From contig MU839134.1 of assembly GCA_030685235.1 (NCBI GenBank), positions 186,001 through 250,000 on the forward strand: DNA of 64,000 nucleotides, given 5' to 3'. Made by a program: the position numbers and the translations under genes. Origin of the DNA: Copromyces sp. CBS 386.78. Lineage: Eukaryota > Ascomycota > Sordariomycetes > Sordariales > Sordariaceae. Shown here in pieces: positions 46,700 to 58,900 of the stretch. Position 1 is the stretch's first letter. Each line of letters begins with the position of its first letter. The notes under the pieces were generated by a model. The model saw only the letters and a program-made list of their open reading frames with translations. It was not told the origin of the DNA and made no database searches.

Positions 46700-47377
46700 G
46701 AGCAATGAGTATTTTAACTAAGATTATCCCAATCCAATTGGGCATACGAGTCGTTCCTTCTACAAGGCTGTAAGCTTCGACTTTTTAGTGACTCAAAATT
46801 TCCTTGCGCGCTTCGCCCCGGATGCGCCCAGTCAAAATTTGAAACGACCCGGGTTGCGCACAGTCCAGTCTAAAAGCTTAGGGTAGGTAGGTAGATTGGA
46901 CCAATGAGGGTGCTAGTTACTACTCGCTTGTGATTATGAGGAACCGTGCAGGCCTACGCGACTAGGGCTCGGTCTAGGCAGTCCTCTCCACGCGGGTAGG
47001 GCGGGGTGCACCGACGCTACCCAGGTACCATCCCGCTGCGGGGCAGTAACAGCTTCAGGCGCCCAGGGTGTTGGCTTGTAGCCATCGAGGTCCTCATTCA
47101 TCCAACCCGATAACTATCCTTATTTCGTCTTACCTAGGTATTGACCACGATGATCGACAGAATGAGGCATGGGGTGTTGCCAACCTCATCCAACCAGTAG
47201 GACCGGCGATTATGCTCAATTTGGAGAACAACTTGGAGTCTTCCAGTCCCAGTTCGCTTCATGTCCTTCTCTCTTGGTATCATCATCAACCTCGAGATAT
47301 CTCACTTAATCTCTAGTAGTCATAAACCTCTATCATCCTAACCAAAAAGAAAAGAAAAAGGAATAGTAACAACATGA
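46700..47377. other. Intergenic between ArgRS and ferric reductase genes
   Basis: This is the promoter of the minus-strand synthetase gene and the 3' region of the ferric reductase gene. It contains AGGGTAGGTAGGTAG (46,879) and ACCTAGGTA (47,132) motifs. No gene is supported. Confidence 0.5.
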
Positions 47378-49438
47378 TCAAAACGAATACTCCTCCACAA
47401 AAAGCCCAATCCCCTGCGCCCCCGTCCCCTTATGCACCGCCCTCTCATCCGCCAACCCCGCCACGCAATTCCTCACCTTCGCAACCAGACTCGGTCCTCC
47501 ACAAACCACCACCTTGGTCTCTCCTCCCGTTGCTTCTACCGGCGCCCTGATGAACGCCGCGATATCCGGTCTCGTGGTCGAGTGATGCACGTGCGAATCA
47601 GCGCTGCCATCACTGAGTGGTCGTCGACGGTGCGGTGTGAGACTGGGGAGGGTTTTATCTTCCATGTCTCGCCCGCCACCGGTGTTGTTGTTGTGTGACC
47701 CCTTCTCCTGGCCCCCAGAGTTGTGGGTTGGGTTAGGGCTCTCTTCGATGCTTCGGGTCTGGCCTAGGTTGCGGCTACCACTATCCGAGGAAGATGACCT
47801 CGATGATGATTTCCCTTCTGTCCTTGTGGTTGGAAGAATAGAAGTAGGCGGCAGTGAAGGGCTGCTGCTTCGGGTAGTGGCGATGTGCACCAGCAACTCA
47901 ATACCTACCTCCTTGGCGCGATCGAGAAACTCGTGGAGACGCTTGACGTAAAAGTCTATCTCCTCGCCTTGTTTGGTGGTGAGGAGGAAGTCGATTCGCT
48001 TGATGCAATTGGTCGAGGCGTTTGCGACGAGGTCCTCTAGGATGGGTAAAGTGAATGAGGCTCCCGTGGAGGCGGAGATCAAGATGACTGTTTCGTAAAT
48101 GTCAAGACGGGGCGGCATGCCGTAGGGCCCGGAGACGAAGACGGTGTAGTTTCCTTTCCTGCCTTCGGCGTGGTCCTTGACCGCGCGTCCGTGTAGTCGT
48201 TTGGAGAAGCCGCCGTGCTTGCGGACGACGAGCTGGATGCTGTTGCAGATGCATGTCTCTGGGAGCTGATGCGCGCAGGCGATGGTGTACGGATGCGCTT
48301 CCATGGGCCCGATGGCCGGCACCCAGAGGTAGAGATGCTGTCCCGCCTTCCACTTGAAGTGGACATCCTTGATGTTGATGACGGTGATGGAGTCACCAAC
48401 GGCCCTGATCTGGGCAAGGTGTCCGATCCTCTGACCTCCCTTGCACTTGGACCTGTTGGGCCTAAACTTGACGTTCTGCCACACCAGCAAGACCGACCTG
48501 CAAGCACGATCAAAGCAAAGCGCCCCAATCGAGAACCAAACATTCCACCTCGCCTCGACCGGAATATGGCGATAAACCAACCAGATAAACAAGATGGCAC
48601 TGACCAGGTGCTGCAACACAAAGAACTCGTACCCCAACCTCCTCAAAGGCGCGAACCCCGAAATCAACGACCAACCCAACACCGCCCAGGCGCCAAAACC
48701 GTACTTGACCGTGCCCATCATATTCATCTGATAGTCGACCATATCGGCCCGCTGCCACTCGACAAAGAAATGCCAACCATGCACCGCGCCCGTGACAAAC
48801 ATGGTCCTGCCCACCCAGCGATGCAGCCAGTTGAGCCTCTCATGGCCCGTCCCCGCGATCAACCCGATGATGCTGCACTTGCTCGCCAGCAGGTAAAGCA
48901 AAGGCATCTGCATGACAGTGACCCAAGCGTTGCGGAAGCCGATGCGCTCCCAGAAGAAGGCGTCCTTCTTGATGGCGTTGGCGGTCATCATGCTGATGAT
49001 GATGGCCCAGTAGACCAGAAGAGTGATCACCCGTCCTAGTGGTGGGGGAGTCATCCAGGAGAACCATGTTGAGGGGACGTAGAGTTGCGGGTAGCTGGAC
49101 TCGCGGATGAGGGCGGTTAGGGTTGCCCAGATTTCGAGGAATTGGTTGCTGGGCTTTGTTGGGTATTGGACTGAGTTGGCGAAGCGCTTTTGTAGCCTTG
49201 GGGGGAGGGTTTAGTATATTGTCTGAAGTGAGGTGGTGGAAAGTGGTAAGGGGAGTGAGTAAACAAACCTCGATCGCGCCTTATAGAGGTTGACAAGTCG
49301 ACATAGTGCTAGAAATCCCAGTACGGCGACAATGATGTACCAGAAATCTTGGGCTAGTCCCATGTTTGTTGTCTGGAAGGAATCAGGACCCCCCATCGAC
49401 ATGTGGTGGCCCTCGTGTCTGCGCTCCATCTTGTCCAT
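47378..49438 (-). CDS. Ferric/cupric reductase, FRE family, 662 aa
   Basis: Exons on the minus strand are 49,438-49,269 and 49,196-47,378; the 72-nt intron has a GTTTGT donor and ATACTAAAC branch. The protein is a membrane flavocytochrome that moves electrons from NADPH through FAD and two hemes to extracellular ferric or cupric ions. It has an N-terminal membrane segment (WYIIVAVLGFLALC), then a ferric-reductase core with two H-x13-H heme pairs (HRWVGRTMFVTGAVH and HLVSAILFIWLVYRH), an FAD site HPYTIA, NADPH-side SGPYGMP and ISASTGASFTLPIL, and a CGGPSL end motif. About 110 Ser/Pro/Gly-rich residues (after LLVHIATT) interrupt the NAD-binding domain, as in several fungal FREs. No signal peptide is obvious. 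Iron-responsive control is typical of the family but I found no GATA-site cluster. Confidence 0.9.
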
Positions 49439-50790
49439 CTTGTTGTTTTGGGACCTGCCACAAGGCAGTCGGTCTGCGGGATGTTCAATCTTTGCTCAAT
49501 CCCCAGATTTCTTTTGCATTTGCGCGGTCCTGTCTTTGGCGCAATTCTTTCACTTTTGTTTTATGCTGAATCTGGCGATGCGCTGGATAGTTTATGTCAT
49601 GATTCGTCGTCTTCGCGCTAAAAATGATGAAGGAGTCCCAGGACAATTCGGCGGTTTGAACAGGGATCGCCTACCAAGGCAACACGATATGCGATGAATG
49701 CAGTGACAAGCAGTTGAAGGAAGTGAAGATATGATGAGGAAAACCGACCAGCAGTATCGAATGTAAAATTGAATCCAAAAAAGGGAAATGTCAGGCGGTT
49801 AGGTAGGTATTTGTCAAGATGGGGTGGGGTCCCTGATGGATGAGCAAGTTTCTTCGGTAAAGAGATGGTCGTGCGCGGCCTGGATGGAGAAGGGTGCGCC
49901 GCACCGAAATAAATACCAAGAATTGGAAAAACACTTCAACCTTGTGATGACCGATGTTCTATGGATCGTCCATTTCTCTCTTCTTTCTAAATATCAGATA
50001 GAGATCGATGAAAGACAACTAAAATGAGAGGCCAAGAGAAGACGAACTGCCCGTTCGTGCTGTCCGAACCGTTTACCGAACAAAAGGTAGCATCGGGAGC
50101 CGCTTCTTGCCACGAGAGGGAAAAAAGGCTAGACCCCAGAGAAGTCGGTGAAAGAAGAAGCTGAGGCTGAAAATGGGATTCCAGAATGATATAGCCTTTT
50201 TGTGTGTTTGTTATAAGAGCCGCGTCCTCGTATGGCAATGGTTTTCGAACGTAGAATGTTTCATCTGGTGAATTCGGCTCGTCGTCGATCTGGCATGCGA
50301 AGCGGCGCAAATTCAACGAGACCAACTTTTGATGTCGAAATCAACGAAATGCGATTGGAAAGGAAACTGAACGTTGTCGAAGAAGACGGGGAAGAGCAAG
50401 TTGTTTACTGGCTCGGTGAATGGTTCGTGTGGAATCGTGGGATGGTCCCTGTCGTTCGGCAGCTCGGGCGCGCTAGTGGGGCCACAACTTGCTCAAACCC
50501 ACTCGCAAATCTCACGCTTTACTGATTAGGGCTTAGCCGTAGGGCCATTTAAATGGCCCTAAAGGGTTAAGCGTGTCAACTTTTGTGCAGCACTGCAAAT
50601 CCCCCCACCTTGGAGCTTGTTGTTGTCAGATGTGATTGTGCAGAATTAATTAATTGAAGAGTATGTGTGACTGACTCGCCCAGAAGGTCTGGGGGGTGCT
50701 AGAGTATCCCAGAGGGACTTAGAAACCAATAATCTAAGGGGCTAGGCGGCTAACCTAGATTAAGTATAACGAGAAACCCAGATATCCACC
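49439..50790. other. Upstream of ferric reductase to the RIP boundary
   Basis: This holds the probable promoter and 5' UTR of the ferric reductase gene. Open frames around 49,987-50,525 have no domain or supported start. The perfect palindrome at 50,541 and the first LTR-like sequence of the right repeat block lie near its end. Confidence 0.45.
50531..50572. repeat. Inverted repeat with 20-bp perfect palindrome at the island edge
   Basis: AGGGCCATTTAAATGGCCCT at 50,541-50,560 is a perfect palindrome. Outside it GCTTAGCC on the left and GGTTAAGC on the right extend the inverted symmetry to about 42 bp. It lies roughly 250 bp before the RIP-mutated DNA. Confidence 0.75.
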
Positions 50791-50799
50791 CTCTAATCT

Positions 50800-53700
50800 A
50801 ATATACCCCCTCACTTATAGACCTTCTCAAAATAGGGCAAAAGTGAAATTATTTACAATTTTCTCTCTTCTAGCATATTAATCTCCTTAGCTAAATTATA
50901 AGTATCTTTTAGAATATTGTCGGGAACTTCCCTCCTAATCTTTATCTCTTTTCGAACCGGCGCGTTCGCTATCCCTATTAATTCCTAGAACTTTTTGTAA
51001 TCTAACTATCCTAATACCTTTATTAAGTTGTCTATTAGTATTTTCTTTATCTCCAAATATTCGACTATAATCCTTCCTTCTATAATCTCCTATTATAATT
51101 AATAATAATAAATATTAATATACTTTAATTTAATTATTAGTTGTAATATTTTAATAGTTAGAATATAAATTGTTTAAATATTATTATAGCCGATTATAGG
51201 TATTTCCTAATCGAAGGGAATTTTAATCTCCTTATATAAACGTATAATAGTAATAATTTCTTTTATAACGTTAGAAATCGATAGTAATTCTACTTCGGTA
51301 ATTGAGGTTAATACCGTTTTTTGCTTAATAGTACCCTAATAGACGAAACTACCGAATAATTTAATTGTAAAACTATATAAACTTTTTTAATCTAATGTAT
51401 TATCGGCGTATAAAGTATTTAAAACTATTTTAAATTTTAATAATAATCTAAAATAAAGAGAGAAATCTAAGTAGAGTTGAAGGTAGTACAATACTTTATT
51501 AATAGCTTTATAATATTAAAGATTGGGATTATAATTGTGGCGAATTAAACGGCTAGTTATAAAGGCGATATCTATTCTAATAATTACTATAATGTATATT
51601 ATTAATCCGACGACGATTTAATAATCCTATATTTTATTGAAGGTGGTTATACTATTGTAAGGTAGAAATTCTTCGTTATTTATCGGAATAAAGGCGAAAG
51701 TATAGGGATTCTTTATAAGTTTAGTAATCTTGTAAATATACTTTTATTAAAATAATTAAATTAATCTTGCTTCTCGATTTCGAATAATTTTAATACTTAA
51801 AAACTATTAGAGGTTATTACCCCTTATAAATTTATATTTCTCCTCTAGATTCTTTATTACTTAATTAACCTTATTGTATAGTTTCTAATCGAAGGTAAAT
51901 ATAATATTGTTAACGTAGTAGAAGATTAGAATCCTACTATATTTAAGGATATATAGGTCTTCAAATAATAGTTAGAAATTTATATTTTTAAAAGTATTAT
52001 TAAATTCTCGTTGCTAGAGTAGAAGAGTACGTTGTAAACTATAAAGGGCTTTAAATAATTTAAGTACTATATAATACTTTCGATATTTAAGGGGTATACG
52101 TATATAGATCTCCTTATTGAAATAGGTATTAACGAAAGTATTTATAATGTTATATTAAATGAGTTCGAGGTTAAATTTAGCGGCGTAAACGATAATAGAT
52201 CGGAAAGAACGATTAATTAATATAAAGGTATATATTTCTTTCCCGTAATAATATTATTAATTACCTTTAATTATAAAGCGAACTTTTACTTTTTAAAGAC
52301 GGTTATACTTATTGAATTTATAAACGTATATTTATATATAATTAAAGATTTAAGCACCCTTAGTACGAAGGATATTCTTATCGACCTTTACTTATAATTT
52401 TATTTCCTTATAGTTATTAAAATATATTTCTTCTATTTATTTAAAAAGGTTTCTTAATTTGTAATATTCTAAATCGTAGTAAATTTTTAGGACGGGGGGT
52501 AGATTTTAACGCTTAATAGAATTTAACCGGCTATCTTTAGTAATTAGATAATTAATTTCTACCTTTGTAATAACTTTGCTTTATTTTTAGCCTATTAATT
52601 AAACGAATTTCCTAACGTTAAAAGTAACTTCCTATAATTCGAAGGTCGGGAAGGAAATAAATTCTAGTAAGTTAATAATAAACTTAATAAAGAGAGTAAC
52701 TAGCGGTATATTTAGAGGGGTAAGATATCTAAATATAAAGTCGAAAGATATTTTACTTTAAACGTTAGGCTTAATTAAATTAGGATCGATAATATTATTA
52801 CTATTTATTTATAATTCATTATTGAAGAGCGACGGTAGTAATTAAATAAAATTATTATCTTCTATATTTTAAATTATATTAAGGGGTTCGAAATACTATA
52901 TAAACAATTGAGGCGGGTAGTCGACTTTATTAAATAGGTTAAAAAATTTATTACTAATTAGCCTTAACCCTTCTTTAATTTCGTTAAAGTTCTTTAAATA
53001 AATTAAACTCTCGTTAAATAATATATTATAGGTATAAATAATATAATTTACCTATAGGTTCTAAATTTAATAAATAGACGAAGTAACGTAATTAACGAAG
53101 TAGCCGATCTATATTTTTAGCTAGAATTTCTTTTATCGCTACTCCTTTTTCTAGGTAATTCCTATTATCGTATAAACTTTATAATTATAAATATATAAAT
53201 AATTAAAATTAGGCTTCCGGGGATCAATTTACACTCCTTTACAATAAGCCACGAAGGTATAAAACTATTCGTAAAAAGACTTCCAATTATAAAAAAACTT
53301 AGGCGATCGATTAATAAAGTAAACTATTATTAAAACAATTTAAAATTAGAAGTTATAAGGGAAATAGAAATTATTTATTATAGTACGCGCCTTTTTTTTA
53401 ATTATACCCCTTAAACGCTTAATACCGCCGTTTTAAATTTAAATATTAGGTACTAAAGGTTCGAAAATAATAAAGCGAATAATTAACTTATTTTTAACGT
53501 ACTAATTATTAAATTCGTTATTATACTTAATATATTTAATTTTAACGCTATACTGGTAATTAATCGTATTAATAATTAAAAATAGTCTTTTAATAATAGC
53601 CTTTACTATATGTATCGCTATGTAGATATCCTAGATAAATCTAGTCTATCGATAAATAACGAGTATTATATATTTAAGACCTCCTCTCCCTTACTTATAT

Positions 53701-55714
53701 TCGAGAAAATTAATAGCGAAACGTTTTTCTAATCTAAAGTTTCGGTTGTATATTTTTCGTATAATTTATTATTTAATCTTAAATATACTATATATATTGT
53801 ATTAATAAGTCGCTAGTCCTTTAAATCTAACGCCCTCAATATTATAAAGGTATTCGAAGACTTACGGACTATAATAACCGAACCGTTCGTACTAGAATTA
53901 GGCGGGTATTTTATATGCGTAACGGCTAATATAAGAATTAAAATAATTTCGTTAAATAAAGAAAGTAATACGGTTAAAGGAGAGAGGAAGGTATTTAAGA
54001 ATTATTTAATAATAAATCTCTTAAAGGAAATAGAAAATCGATCCGTTTAATTAACGAAGGTAATTACTAAGAGAACGTCTTTTCGCACTGCTATAAAAGT
54101 CTTCCTACACTGTTGGCAAAAAGGCATATTTCCATAACTTCGCCAAATTTAGAGTAAGAGGTATAAGAATGGGGTTAGAATTTTTGGTATTTTTTACTTT
54201 ATAAAACAGCATTTACAAGGATTTTTTTAGCTAGCCTCTAGCGTCTTTCTAAAACGAAATATTAAAAAGGAATAAATTTTATTAAAATCTTTACCTTTTA
54301 GTTATAACTCTCTGCAAAATAACGTTGCGATGTAATCGTAGGCACTATATTATAGAGAAAGAAATAAGAAAAATTCCAATACTACTCTTACTTACATAAG
54401 CCTTTACTTGGATAAGTTACACCTAGTTTCATTTTTTACTACAGTGTAAAAAGACTTTTATGGCAGTGCGAAAAGACGTTCTCATTACTAAATAGTTTAT
54501 AATCCTAATAAAAACCCTACTTTCGAAATAAGTATAAAAATACAAGATTTGCAGTAAAGTTAAAGTAAAAAGCGACCTCTCTCAACTATAGCCGTAAAAT
54601 TCCCCTCTCTCCCTATACTTCTACATTAATAATTTTAAAACCCTTAATAAATATTTAAAAATCTTTAACCTAAATGTAGTCTTCTAAGGACGTTGTTCAA
54701 AATGTAGAAAAATGATTAATCTTATTAAAAATATAAAAAGAAGCTCTAGAATCGAAGATCGCTAAATTCTTAAAAAGGTAAATATCCCTTCCATTATTTA
54801 TATTAAAAGTACTTTATTTAATGAAAAACGTTAAATTGTAAGTACCGATTTTTCGTCGCCTTTGTCTTTAAAGTAGTAATTTACGTAAAAGTAATAAAGC
54901 GGTCCTATATTTAATTCTTAACTTTCTCTACCTCCTTACTAATTTTAAGAAATTTTTTAAAATTCTTATTAATAAGCTTCTAAATAGAGTTATTAAACTT
55001 CGAAGTAGGGTTATCTCTTATTTTAAATATTAAATATTAGTAGCATATTATTAAGTAAAAGCTTCGCTCGTATATTTTATATAACGGCGCAGATCCCCCT
55101 CTCTTTTTAAGTTATAAAGAATTATTTATATTTTTATTTACACTACGTTTCTTCTTTATATATACTTTTTACTTCTTTTTATAATTAAAATTAAAAGTAT
55201 CCTTCCTTTTAAATATAAATTCTTTCGAACTAAATTAATTAATACCTTAGGCGCTACAAATTATAACTTTCTTACCGGCTAATAATATAATATATTTTAG
55301 TATACCGACCCTTCTAAAATTAGCGGATATATCCTTATAATTCAAATACGAATCTTCTAAGTCGCAATTAAATTTCTAAATATTATTTACCTAAATAAAT
55401 TTATATTCGTAAATTATATTAATAAAATCGGTAAATTATAAAGTAGGGGAAGTAGCTTCGCTAATATTTAATTTCTTATTATTAATAATAAAAATTTCCT
55501 AATTTAAAATTTACTTTTTAAAATCTTTAGGTTATTTTTTAGCGGTCTCTTTAATAAAGGTTTAATATTTTCGTTGGGCAATAATAATTTAATCGATAGG
55601 GCGGTAATTAATTTAATACTTAATTTATTTTAATTATTCACAAATAGATTTATCTTATTCGAAAATAGTATCGGCGAAGTAATTAGTAATATAAATATTT
55701 ATTTAATTATAGAC
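50800..55714 (-). mobile_element. Degenerate Ty1/Copia retrotransposon, split by Gypsy insertion
   Basis: Minus-strand translation with stops tolerated gives a Copia reverse transcriptase at about 52,400-51,780: AAKFNLELI, an INTF...NKEIYIRIP segment, ALYSLQRTLLLWQREF, and YVNNIIFTFD where YVDD is expected. A Gag-like region lies near 55,600-54,900. A purine tract AAGTGAGGGGGTAT (minus strand, about 50,804-50,817) followed by less mutated DNA to about 50,630 probably marks the 3' LTR. The 5' part continues beyond 63,965, because the Gypsy element was inserted into it. Both Asp of the catalytic box are Asn, consistent with RIP. Confidence 0.75.
54071..54483. mobile_element. 413-bp MITE with 33-bp TIRs and perfect 8-bp TSD
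   Basis: The ends GAGAACGTCTTTTCGCACTG (54,071) and the reverse complement at 54,451-54,483 match at 32 of 33 positions. Both sides are flanked by ATTACTAA (54,063-54,070 and 54,484-54,491). The 8-bp duplication fits a hAT-type transposase supplied in trans. It has no coding capacity. It keeps many CA and TG dinucleotides (GGCAAAAAGGCAT, GTGTAAAAAG), unlike the surrounding Copia sequence. Confidence 0.9.
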
Positions 55715-55958
55715 TATCATGGGGCGCGAGCAAGCACTAAGGTAAGATGTTGATTGTTGTGCGAGGAACTAGAAGAGGAACCTGTGCGCACACGAGAACT
55801 ATGTAGGGCATGGTGTGGAGCCCTGTGACCATGGGTGGCCATGGATCTATAGGGCGGTACTATGGTTGTGTTGTACTCAGATAGCTGTATTTAGTTGGCT
55901 GTACTAATGTAGTATAGTACCCCTATTTATTTATAAGGAGTAGGCAATGCCTGTGATA
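55715..55958 (-). repeat. 3' LTR of the Gypsy element
   Basis: This is a 244-bp direct copy of 63,717-63,960. It reads TATCATGGGGCGCGAGCAAG at the left and GGCAATGCCTGTGATA at the right. Differences from the other LTR are almost all C/T or G/A transitions. The termini TATCA...TGATA are probably RIP-changed forms of the usual TG...CA. Confidence 0.9.
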
Positions 55959-58900
55959 CTACCCCCCGTTTAAATTAATTCCCGGCTTCAAAACCGTCTA
56001 GAAACTATTAATATCTATAAAGTGGGGTATGCTAAGGCGGGTAAGCGCTTGGCGCTAAGCCTCCTATTAAGGGGTCGAATACTAGTTAAAATATTATTAG
56101 ATGTGCCCCTTTTCTAAAGACTATTCGATTATTACTTTAAATAATCTTAAAAACGTTCTTAGTAGTCTTATAAGCCTCCTATTTATATTGTACTATTATT
56201 AGCCCCCGACGGGGGGTGCTATGGGGACGCTTGTGGTGTAGTGGTATGTGGGGACGTTTATATCCCTATTAGTATTATAGATTATAGAGGCCTTTTGTTC
56301 GAATTTCGTTGTAATTGCTATAATTGTCCTTTTTCTATTTTGTGATTGTTTCCCCCTTCTTTACTAACCGTAGTATAAAATTTTAATTGTATGGGCTTTG
56401 ACCGTTGGCTGGGGGGGTGGGGTAAGGTATTGGGGGTAGGAGACGTAGGTGCGTTATAAGACGTATTATTTCCCGGTTGTTGTTGACGGTACCCTTATTA
56501 CTACGGTAAGGTATTTATAAGGTAATTCGGTTAGGATATATAGAATAAGCCGTTATTGAACTCTTTATTTTTTATATCCGTTATTAATATTACTTTATTT
56601 ATTATTTAATTTTATATTCCGCCGGACTTGTTAGCTATTTGTTTCCAGGGCGGCCGTAATGGGGATTAGAGAAAGTAATACTTCGGCTCTAGCTCCTTCG
56701 TTATTAGAGTTAAGCGAGGTTTCTGCTTTTAATTAAATTTTAAACCTTCTCTTAAAATCGATATATAGTAGCCCGAGTTTTGGTCGTTTTTTATAAAGTT
56801 TTTAAACTACTTTATAGTAGCTGTTAAAGTTGGCCATTAGTTGTTAGTTTGGGGGGTGGTAGAATTACTTTACTAAATAGTATTATCGTCCTTTAATTTT
56901 TTAATAGTCTAAGAATTTTTTAAATTCCTAATATTTATCTTCTTCGAAATTATTAATTTTAGTAATAATTATACCTTCGTTGGCTTTAACGTTAATTATA
57001 AGGTTTTTTTAACCCGGTAAACCTTCGACATATAATTTAATTTTAGATACATTAATAATATAAATAATTTTTATATTGCTAGGCAAAGTTAATTTTACTA
57101 TATGTAAACTAATTTTTATAATACGAAAAGGTTTTTTAAAATGCGGCGTTAGTTTATTGTGTAGTCTACTAGTTGTATAATTAGTTATATTGAATATAAT
57201 TTTATTCCTAACTTTATATTTAAGCGTATTAGTACGGTTTTTGTTCGTCGTTGCTTCGTATTTCGTTTATACTTGTAAGGAGGAGGTTTTAACGAAGTCC
57301 TAAACTTCTTTGAACCGTGATACTAGTTGGTTAATATTAAAGATTTGTTTCTTCTGTACTTCTGTTACATTTAGGGGGAGCGGTGTAGATAGTTTTGTCC
57401 CTATACGAGGGTAAAAATTGTAATTGGCGAAAAACGGGGTTATTTTTATTAATGCCGACTTAAGGTTATTGCTTTAGAATTTAGTTAAAGGTAATTAATC
57501 TATTTAATTGTCCTATACTTAATTGATAAAGGTTTATAAGTATTATTTTAGCTTTACGTTAATCCTTTCCGTCTATTTATTAATTTCCTTATAATAAGGC
57601 GTAGAGTACTTCAATTTAACGTTTAGCTGTAAGGATAATTATTTTTAAAAGGCCGAGACGAATTAAATACCTTTATTTGAAATAACAGTGTTTAGAAGGC
57701 TGTAAAGGGTATAGATCCGGTTAATAAACTTCTCTACTAGCTCTTCCGTTATTAATCCTTCTATTAGGATAAAATGCTTTATTTTAATTAATTTATTTAC
57801 TACGATTAGTATATATTTGTATTCCGCCCTTCTACTTATTTATTGTAATTTAGGGAATAGGGTTACGTAGTCGATAGAGATATTATACTACGGGGCGTTA
57901 GGAATAGGTAAGGGTTTAAAGAAATTTGTTGGCGATATTTTAGTAGCCTTAGTCTTATTATAAGGTATATAGCCCTTGTAGTAGGTGTTTATTACGATTA
58001 TTATCTTTAGTTAGAAGTAGTAGTGTATTAGTGCTATTGTTTTGTCCTTTTTAGGATAGCCGCCTTGTACTGAAGTATAAGTGCGATAGATTAGTTCTAG
58101 TTGGACTGCTTTATCGTTGGGGGGTATTATTAGCCTATCCTTAAATATTACCTTATCGTTAATTATATAATATTCGGCGAAGGGGATTTTTAGTATTTTT
58201 TTTAAGTGCTTTGGTTAACGATTTTTTAATTTAATAGCTTCCCTAATATCCGCTATTATAGGGGAGTTGGTATAAGCCCGGTTTACTAGGTTATTTATAT
58301 AAATACCTAGCCTATCCTTATTTTTTTGAAGGTTGTTTTTTAGAGTATAGATTGTTAAGGGTGCTCCCGTATCCGATATTACATTTATTATAAAGCCTTT
58401 ACTATCCGTATCTATTAATTCGAATAAATCTTTATCGAAGTATAATAGGTCAATAAGCGGTTTCTTTCTTACTTTCAACCTATTATCCTCCGTATCCCTA
58501 AGAATATATTTAAGTTTGCAGCTAAGGGTATTAGGTCGTACGTTGGTTAATCCCGGCTAGTATTTAATTATAAAGTTGAATTTTAATAGGAATTTTGATT
58601 ACTATATATATTTGGGGGTAAATTTCTTTATAGTATTAAATATTTTTAAATTCTTATAGTCCGTAATAATTTCGAAAGGTTAGGTTGCGCTTTTTAATTC
58701 GGGTTTCTATTCCTCTAGTACTTTAATAACGGTTAGTAATTCTTTATTATAGATATTATAGTTGTACTTTATTGCAAAATACTTAACCGAAAAGTAGGCG
58801 ATTAAATATAGTTTACCGTTATATAATTATAATAGTATACCGCCCGTTAATTAATTAGAGGTATTAACTTTAATAACGGTCGGTTTTTCTTAATTATAGA

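Noticed and set aside
48215..49039. 274-codon plus-strand frame opposite ferric reductase
   Set aside because: It is an antisense shadow of a strongly conserved gene and has no domain of its own.
58215..58478. 87-codon minus-strand open frame that looks protein-like
   Set aside because: It continues directly from the RNase H relic of the Gypsy element in the same frame, so it is a surviving piece of pol, not a host gene.
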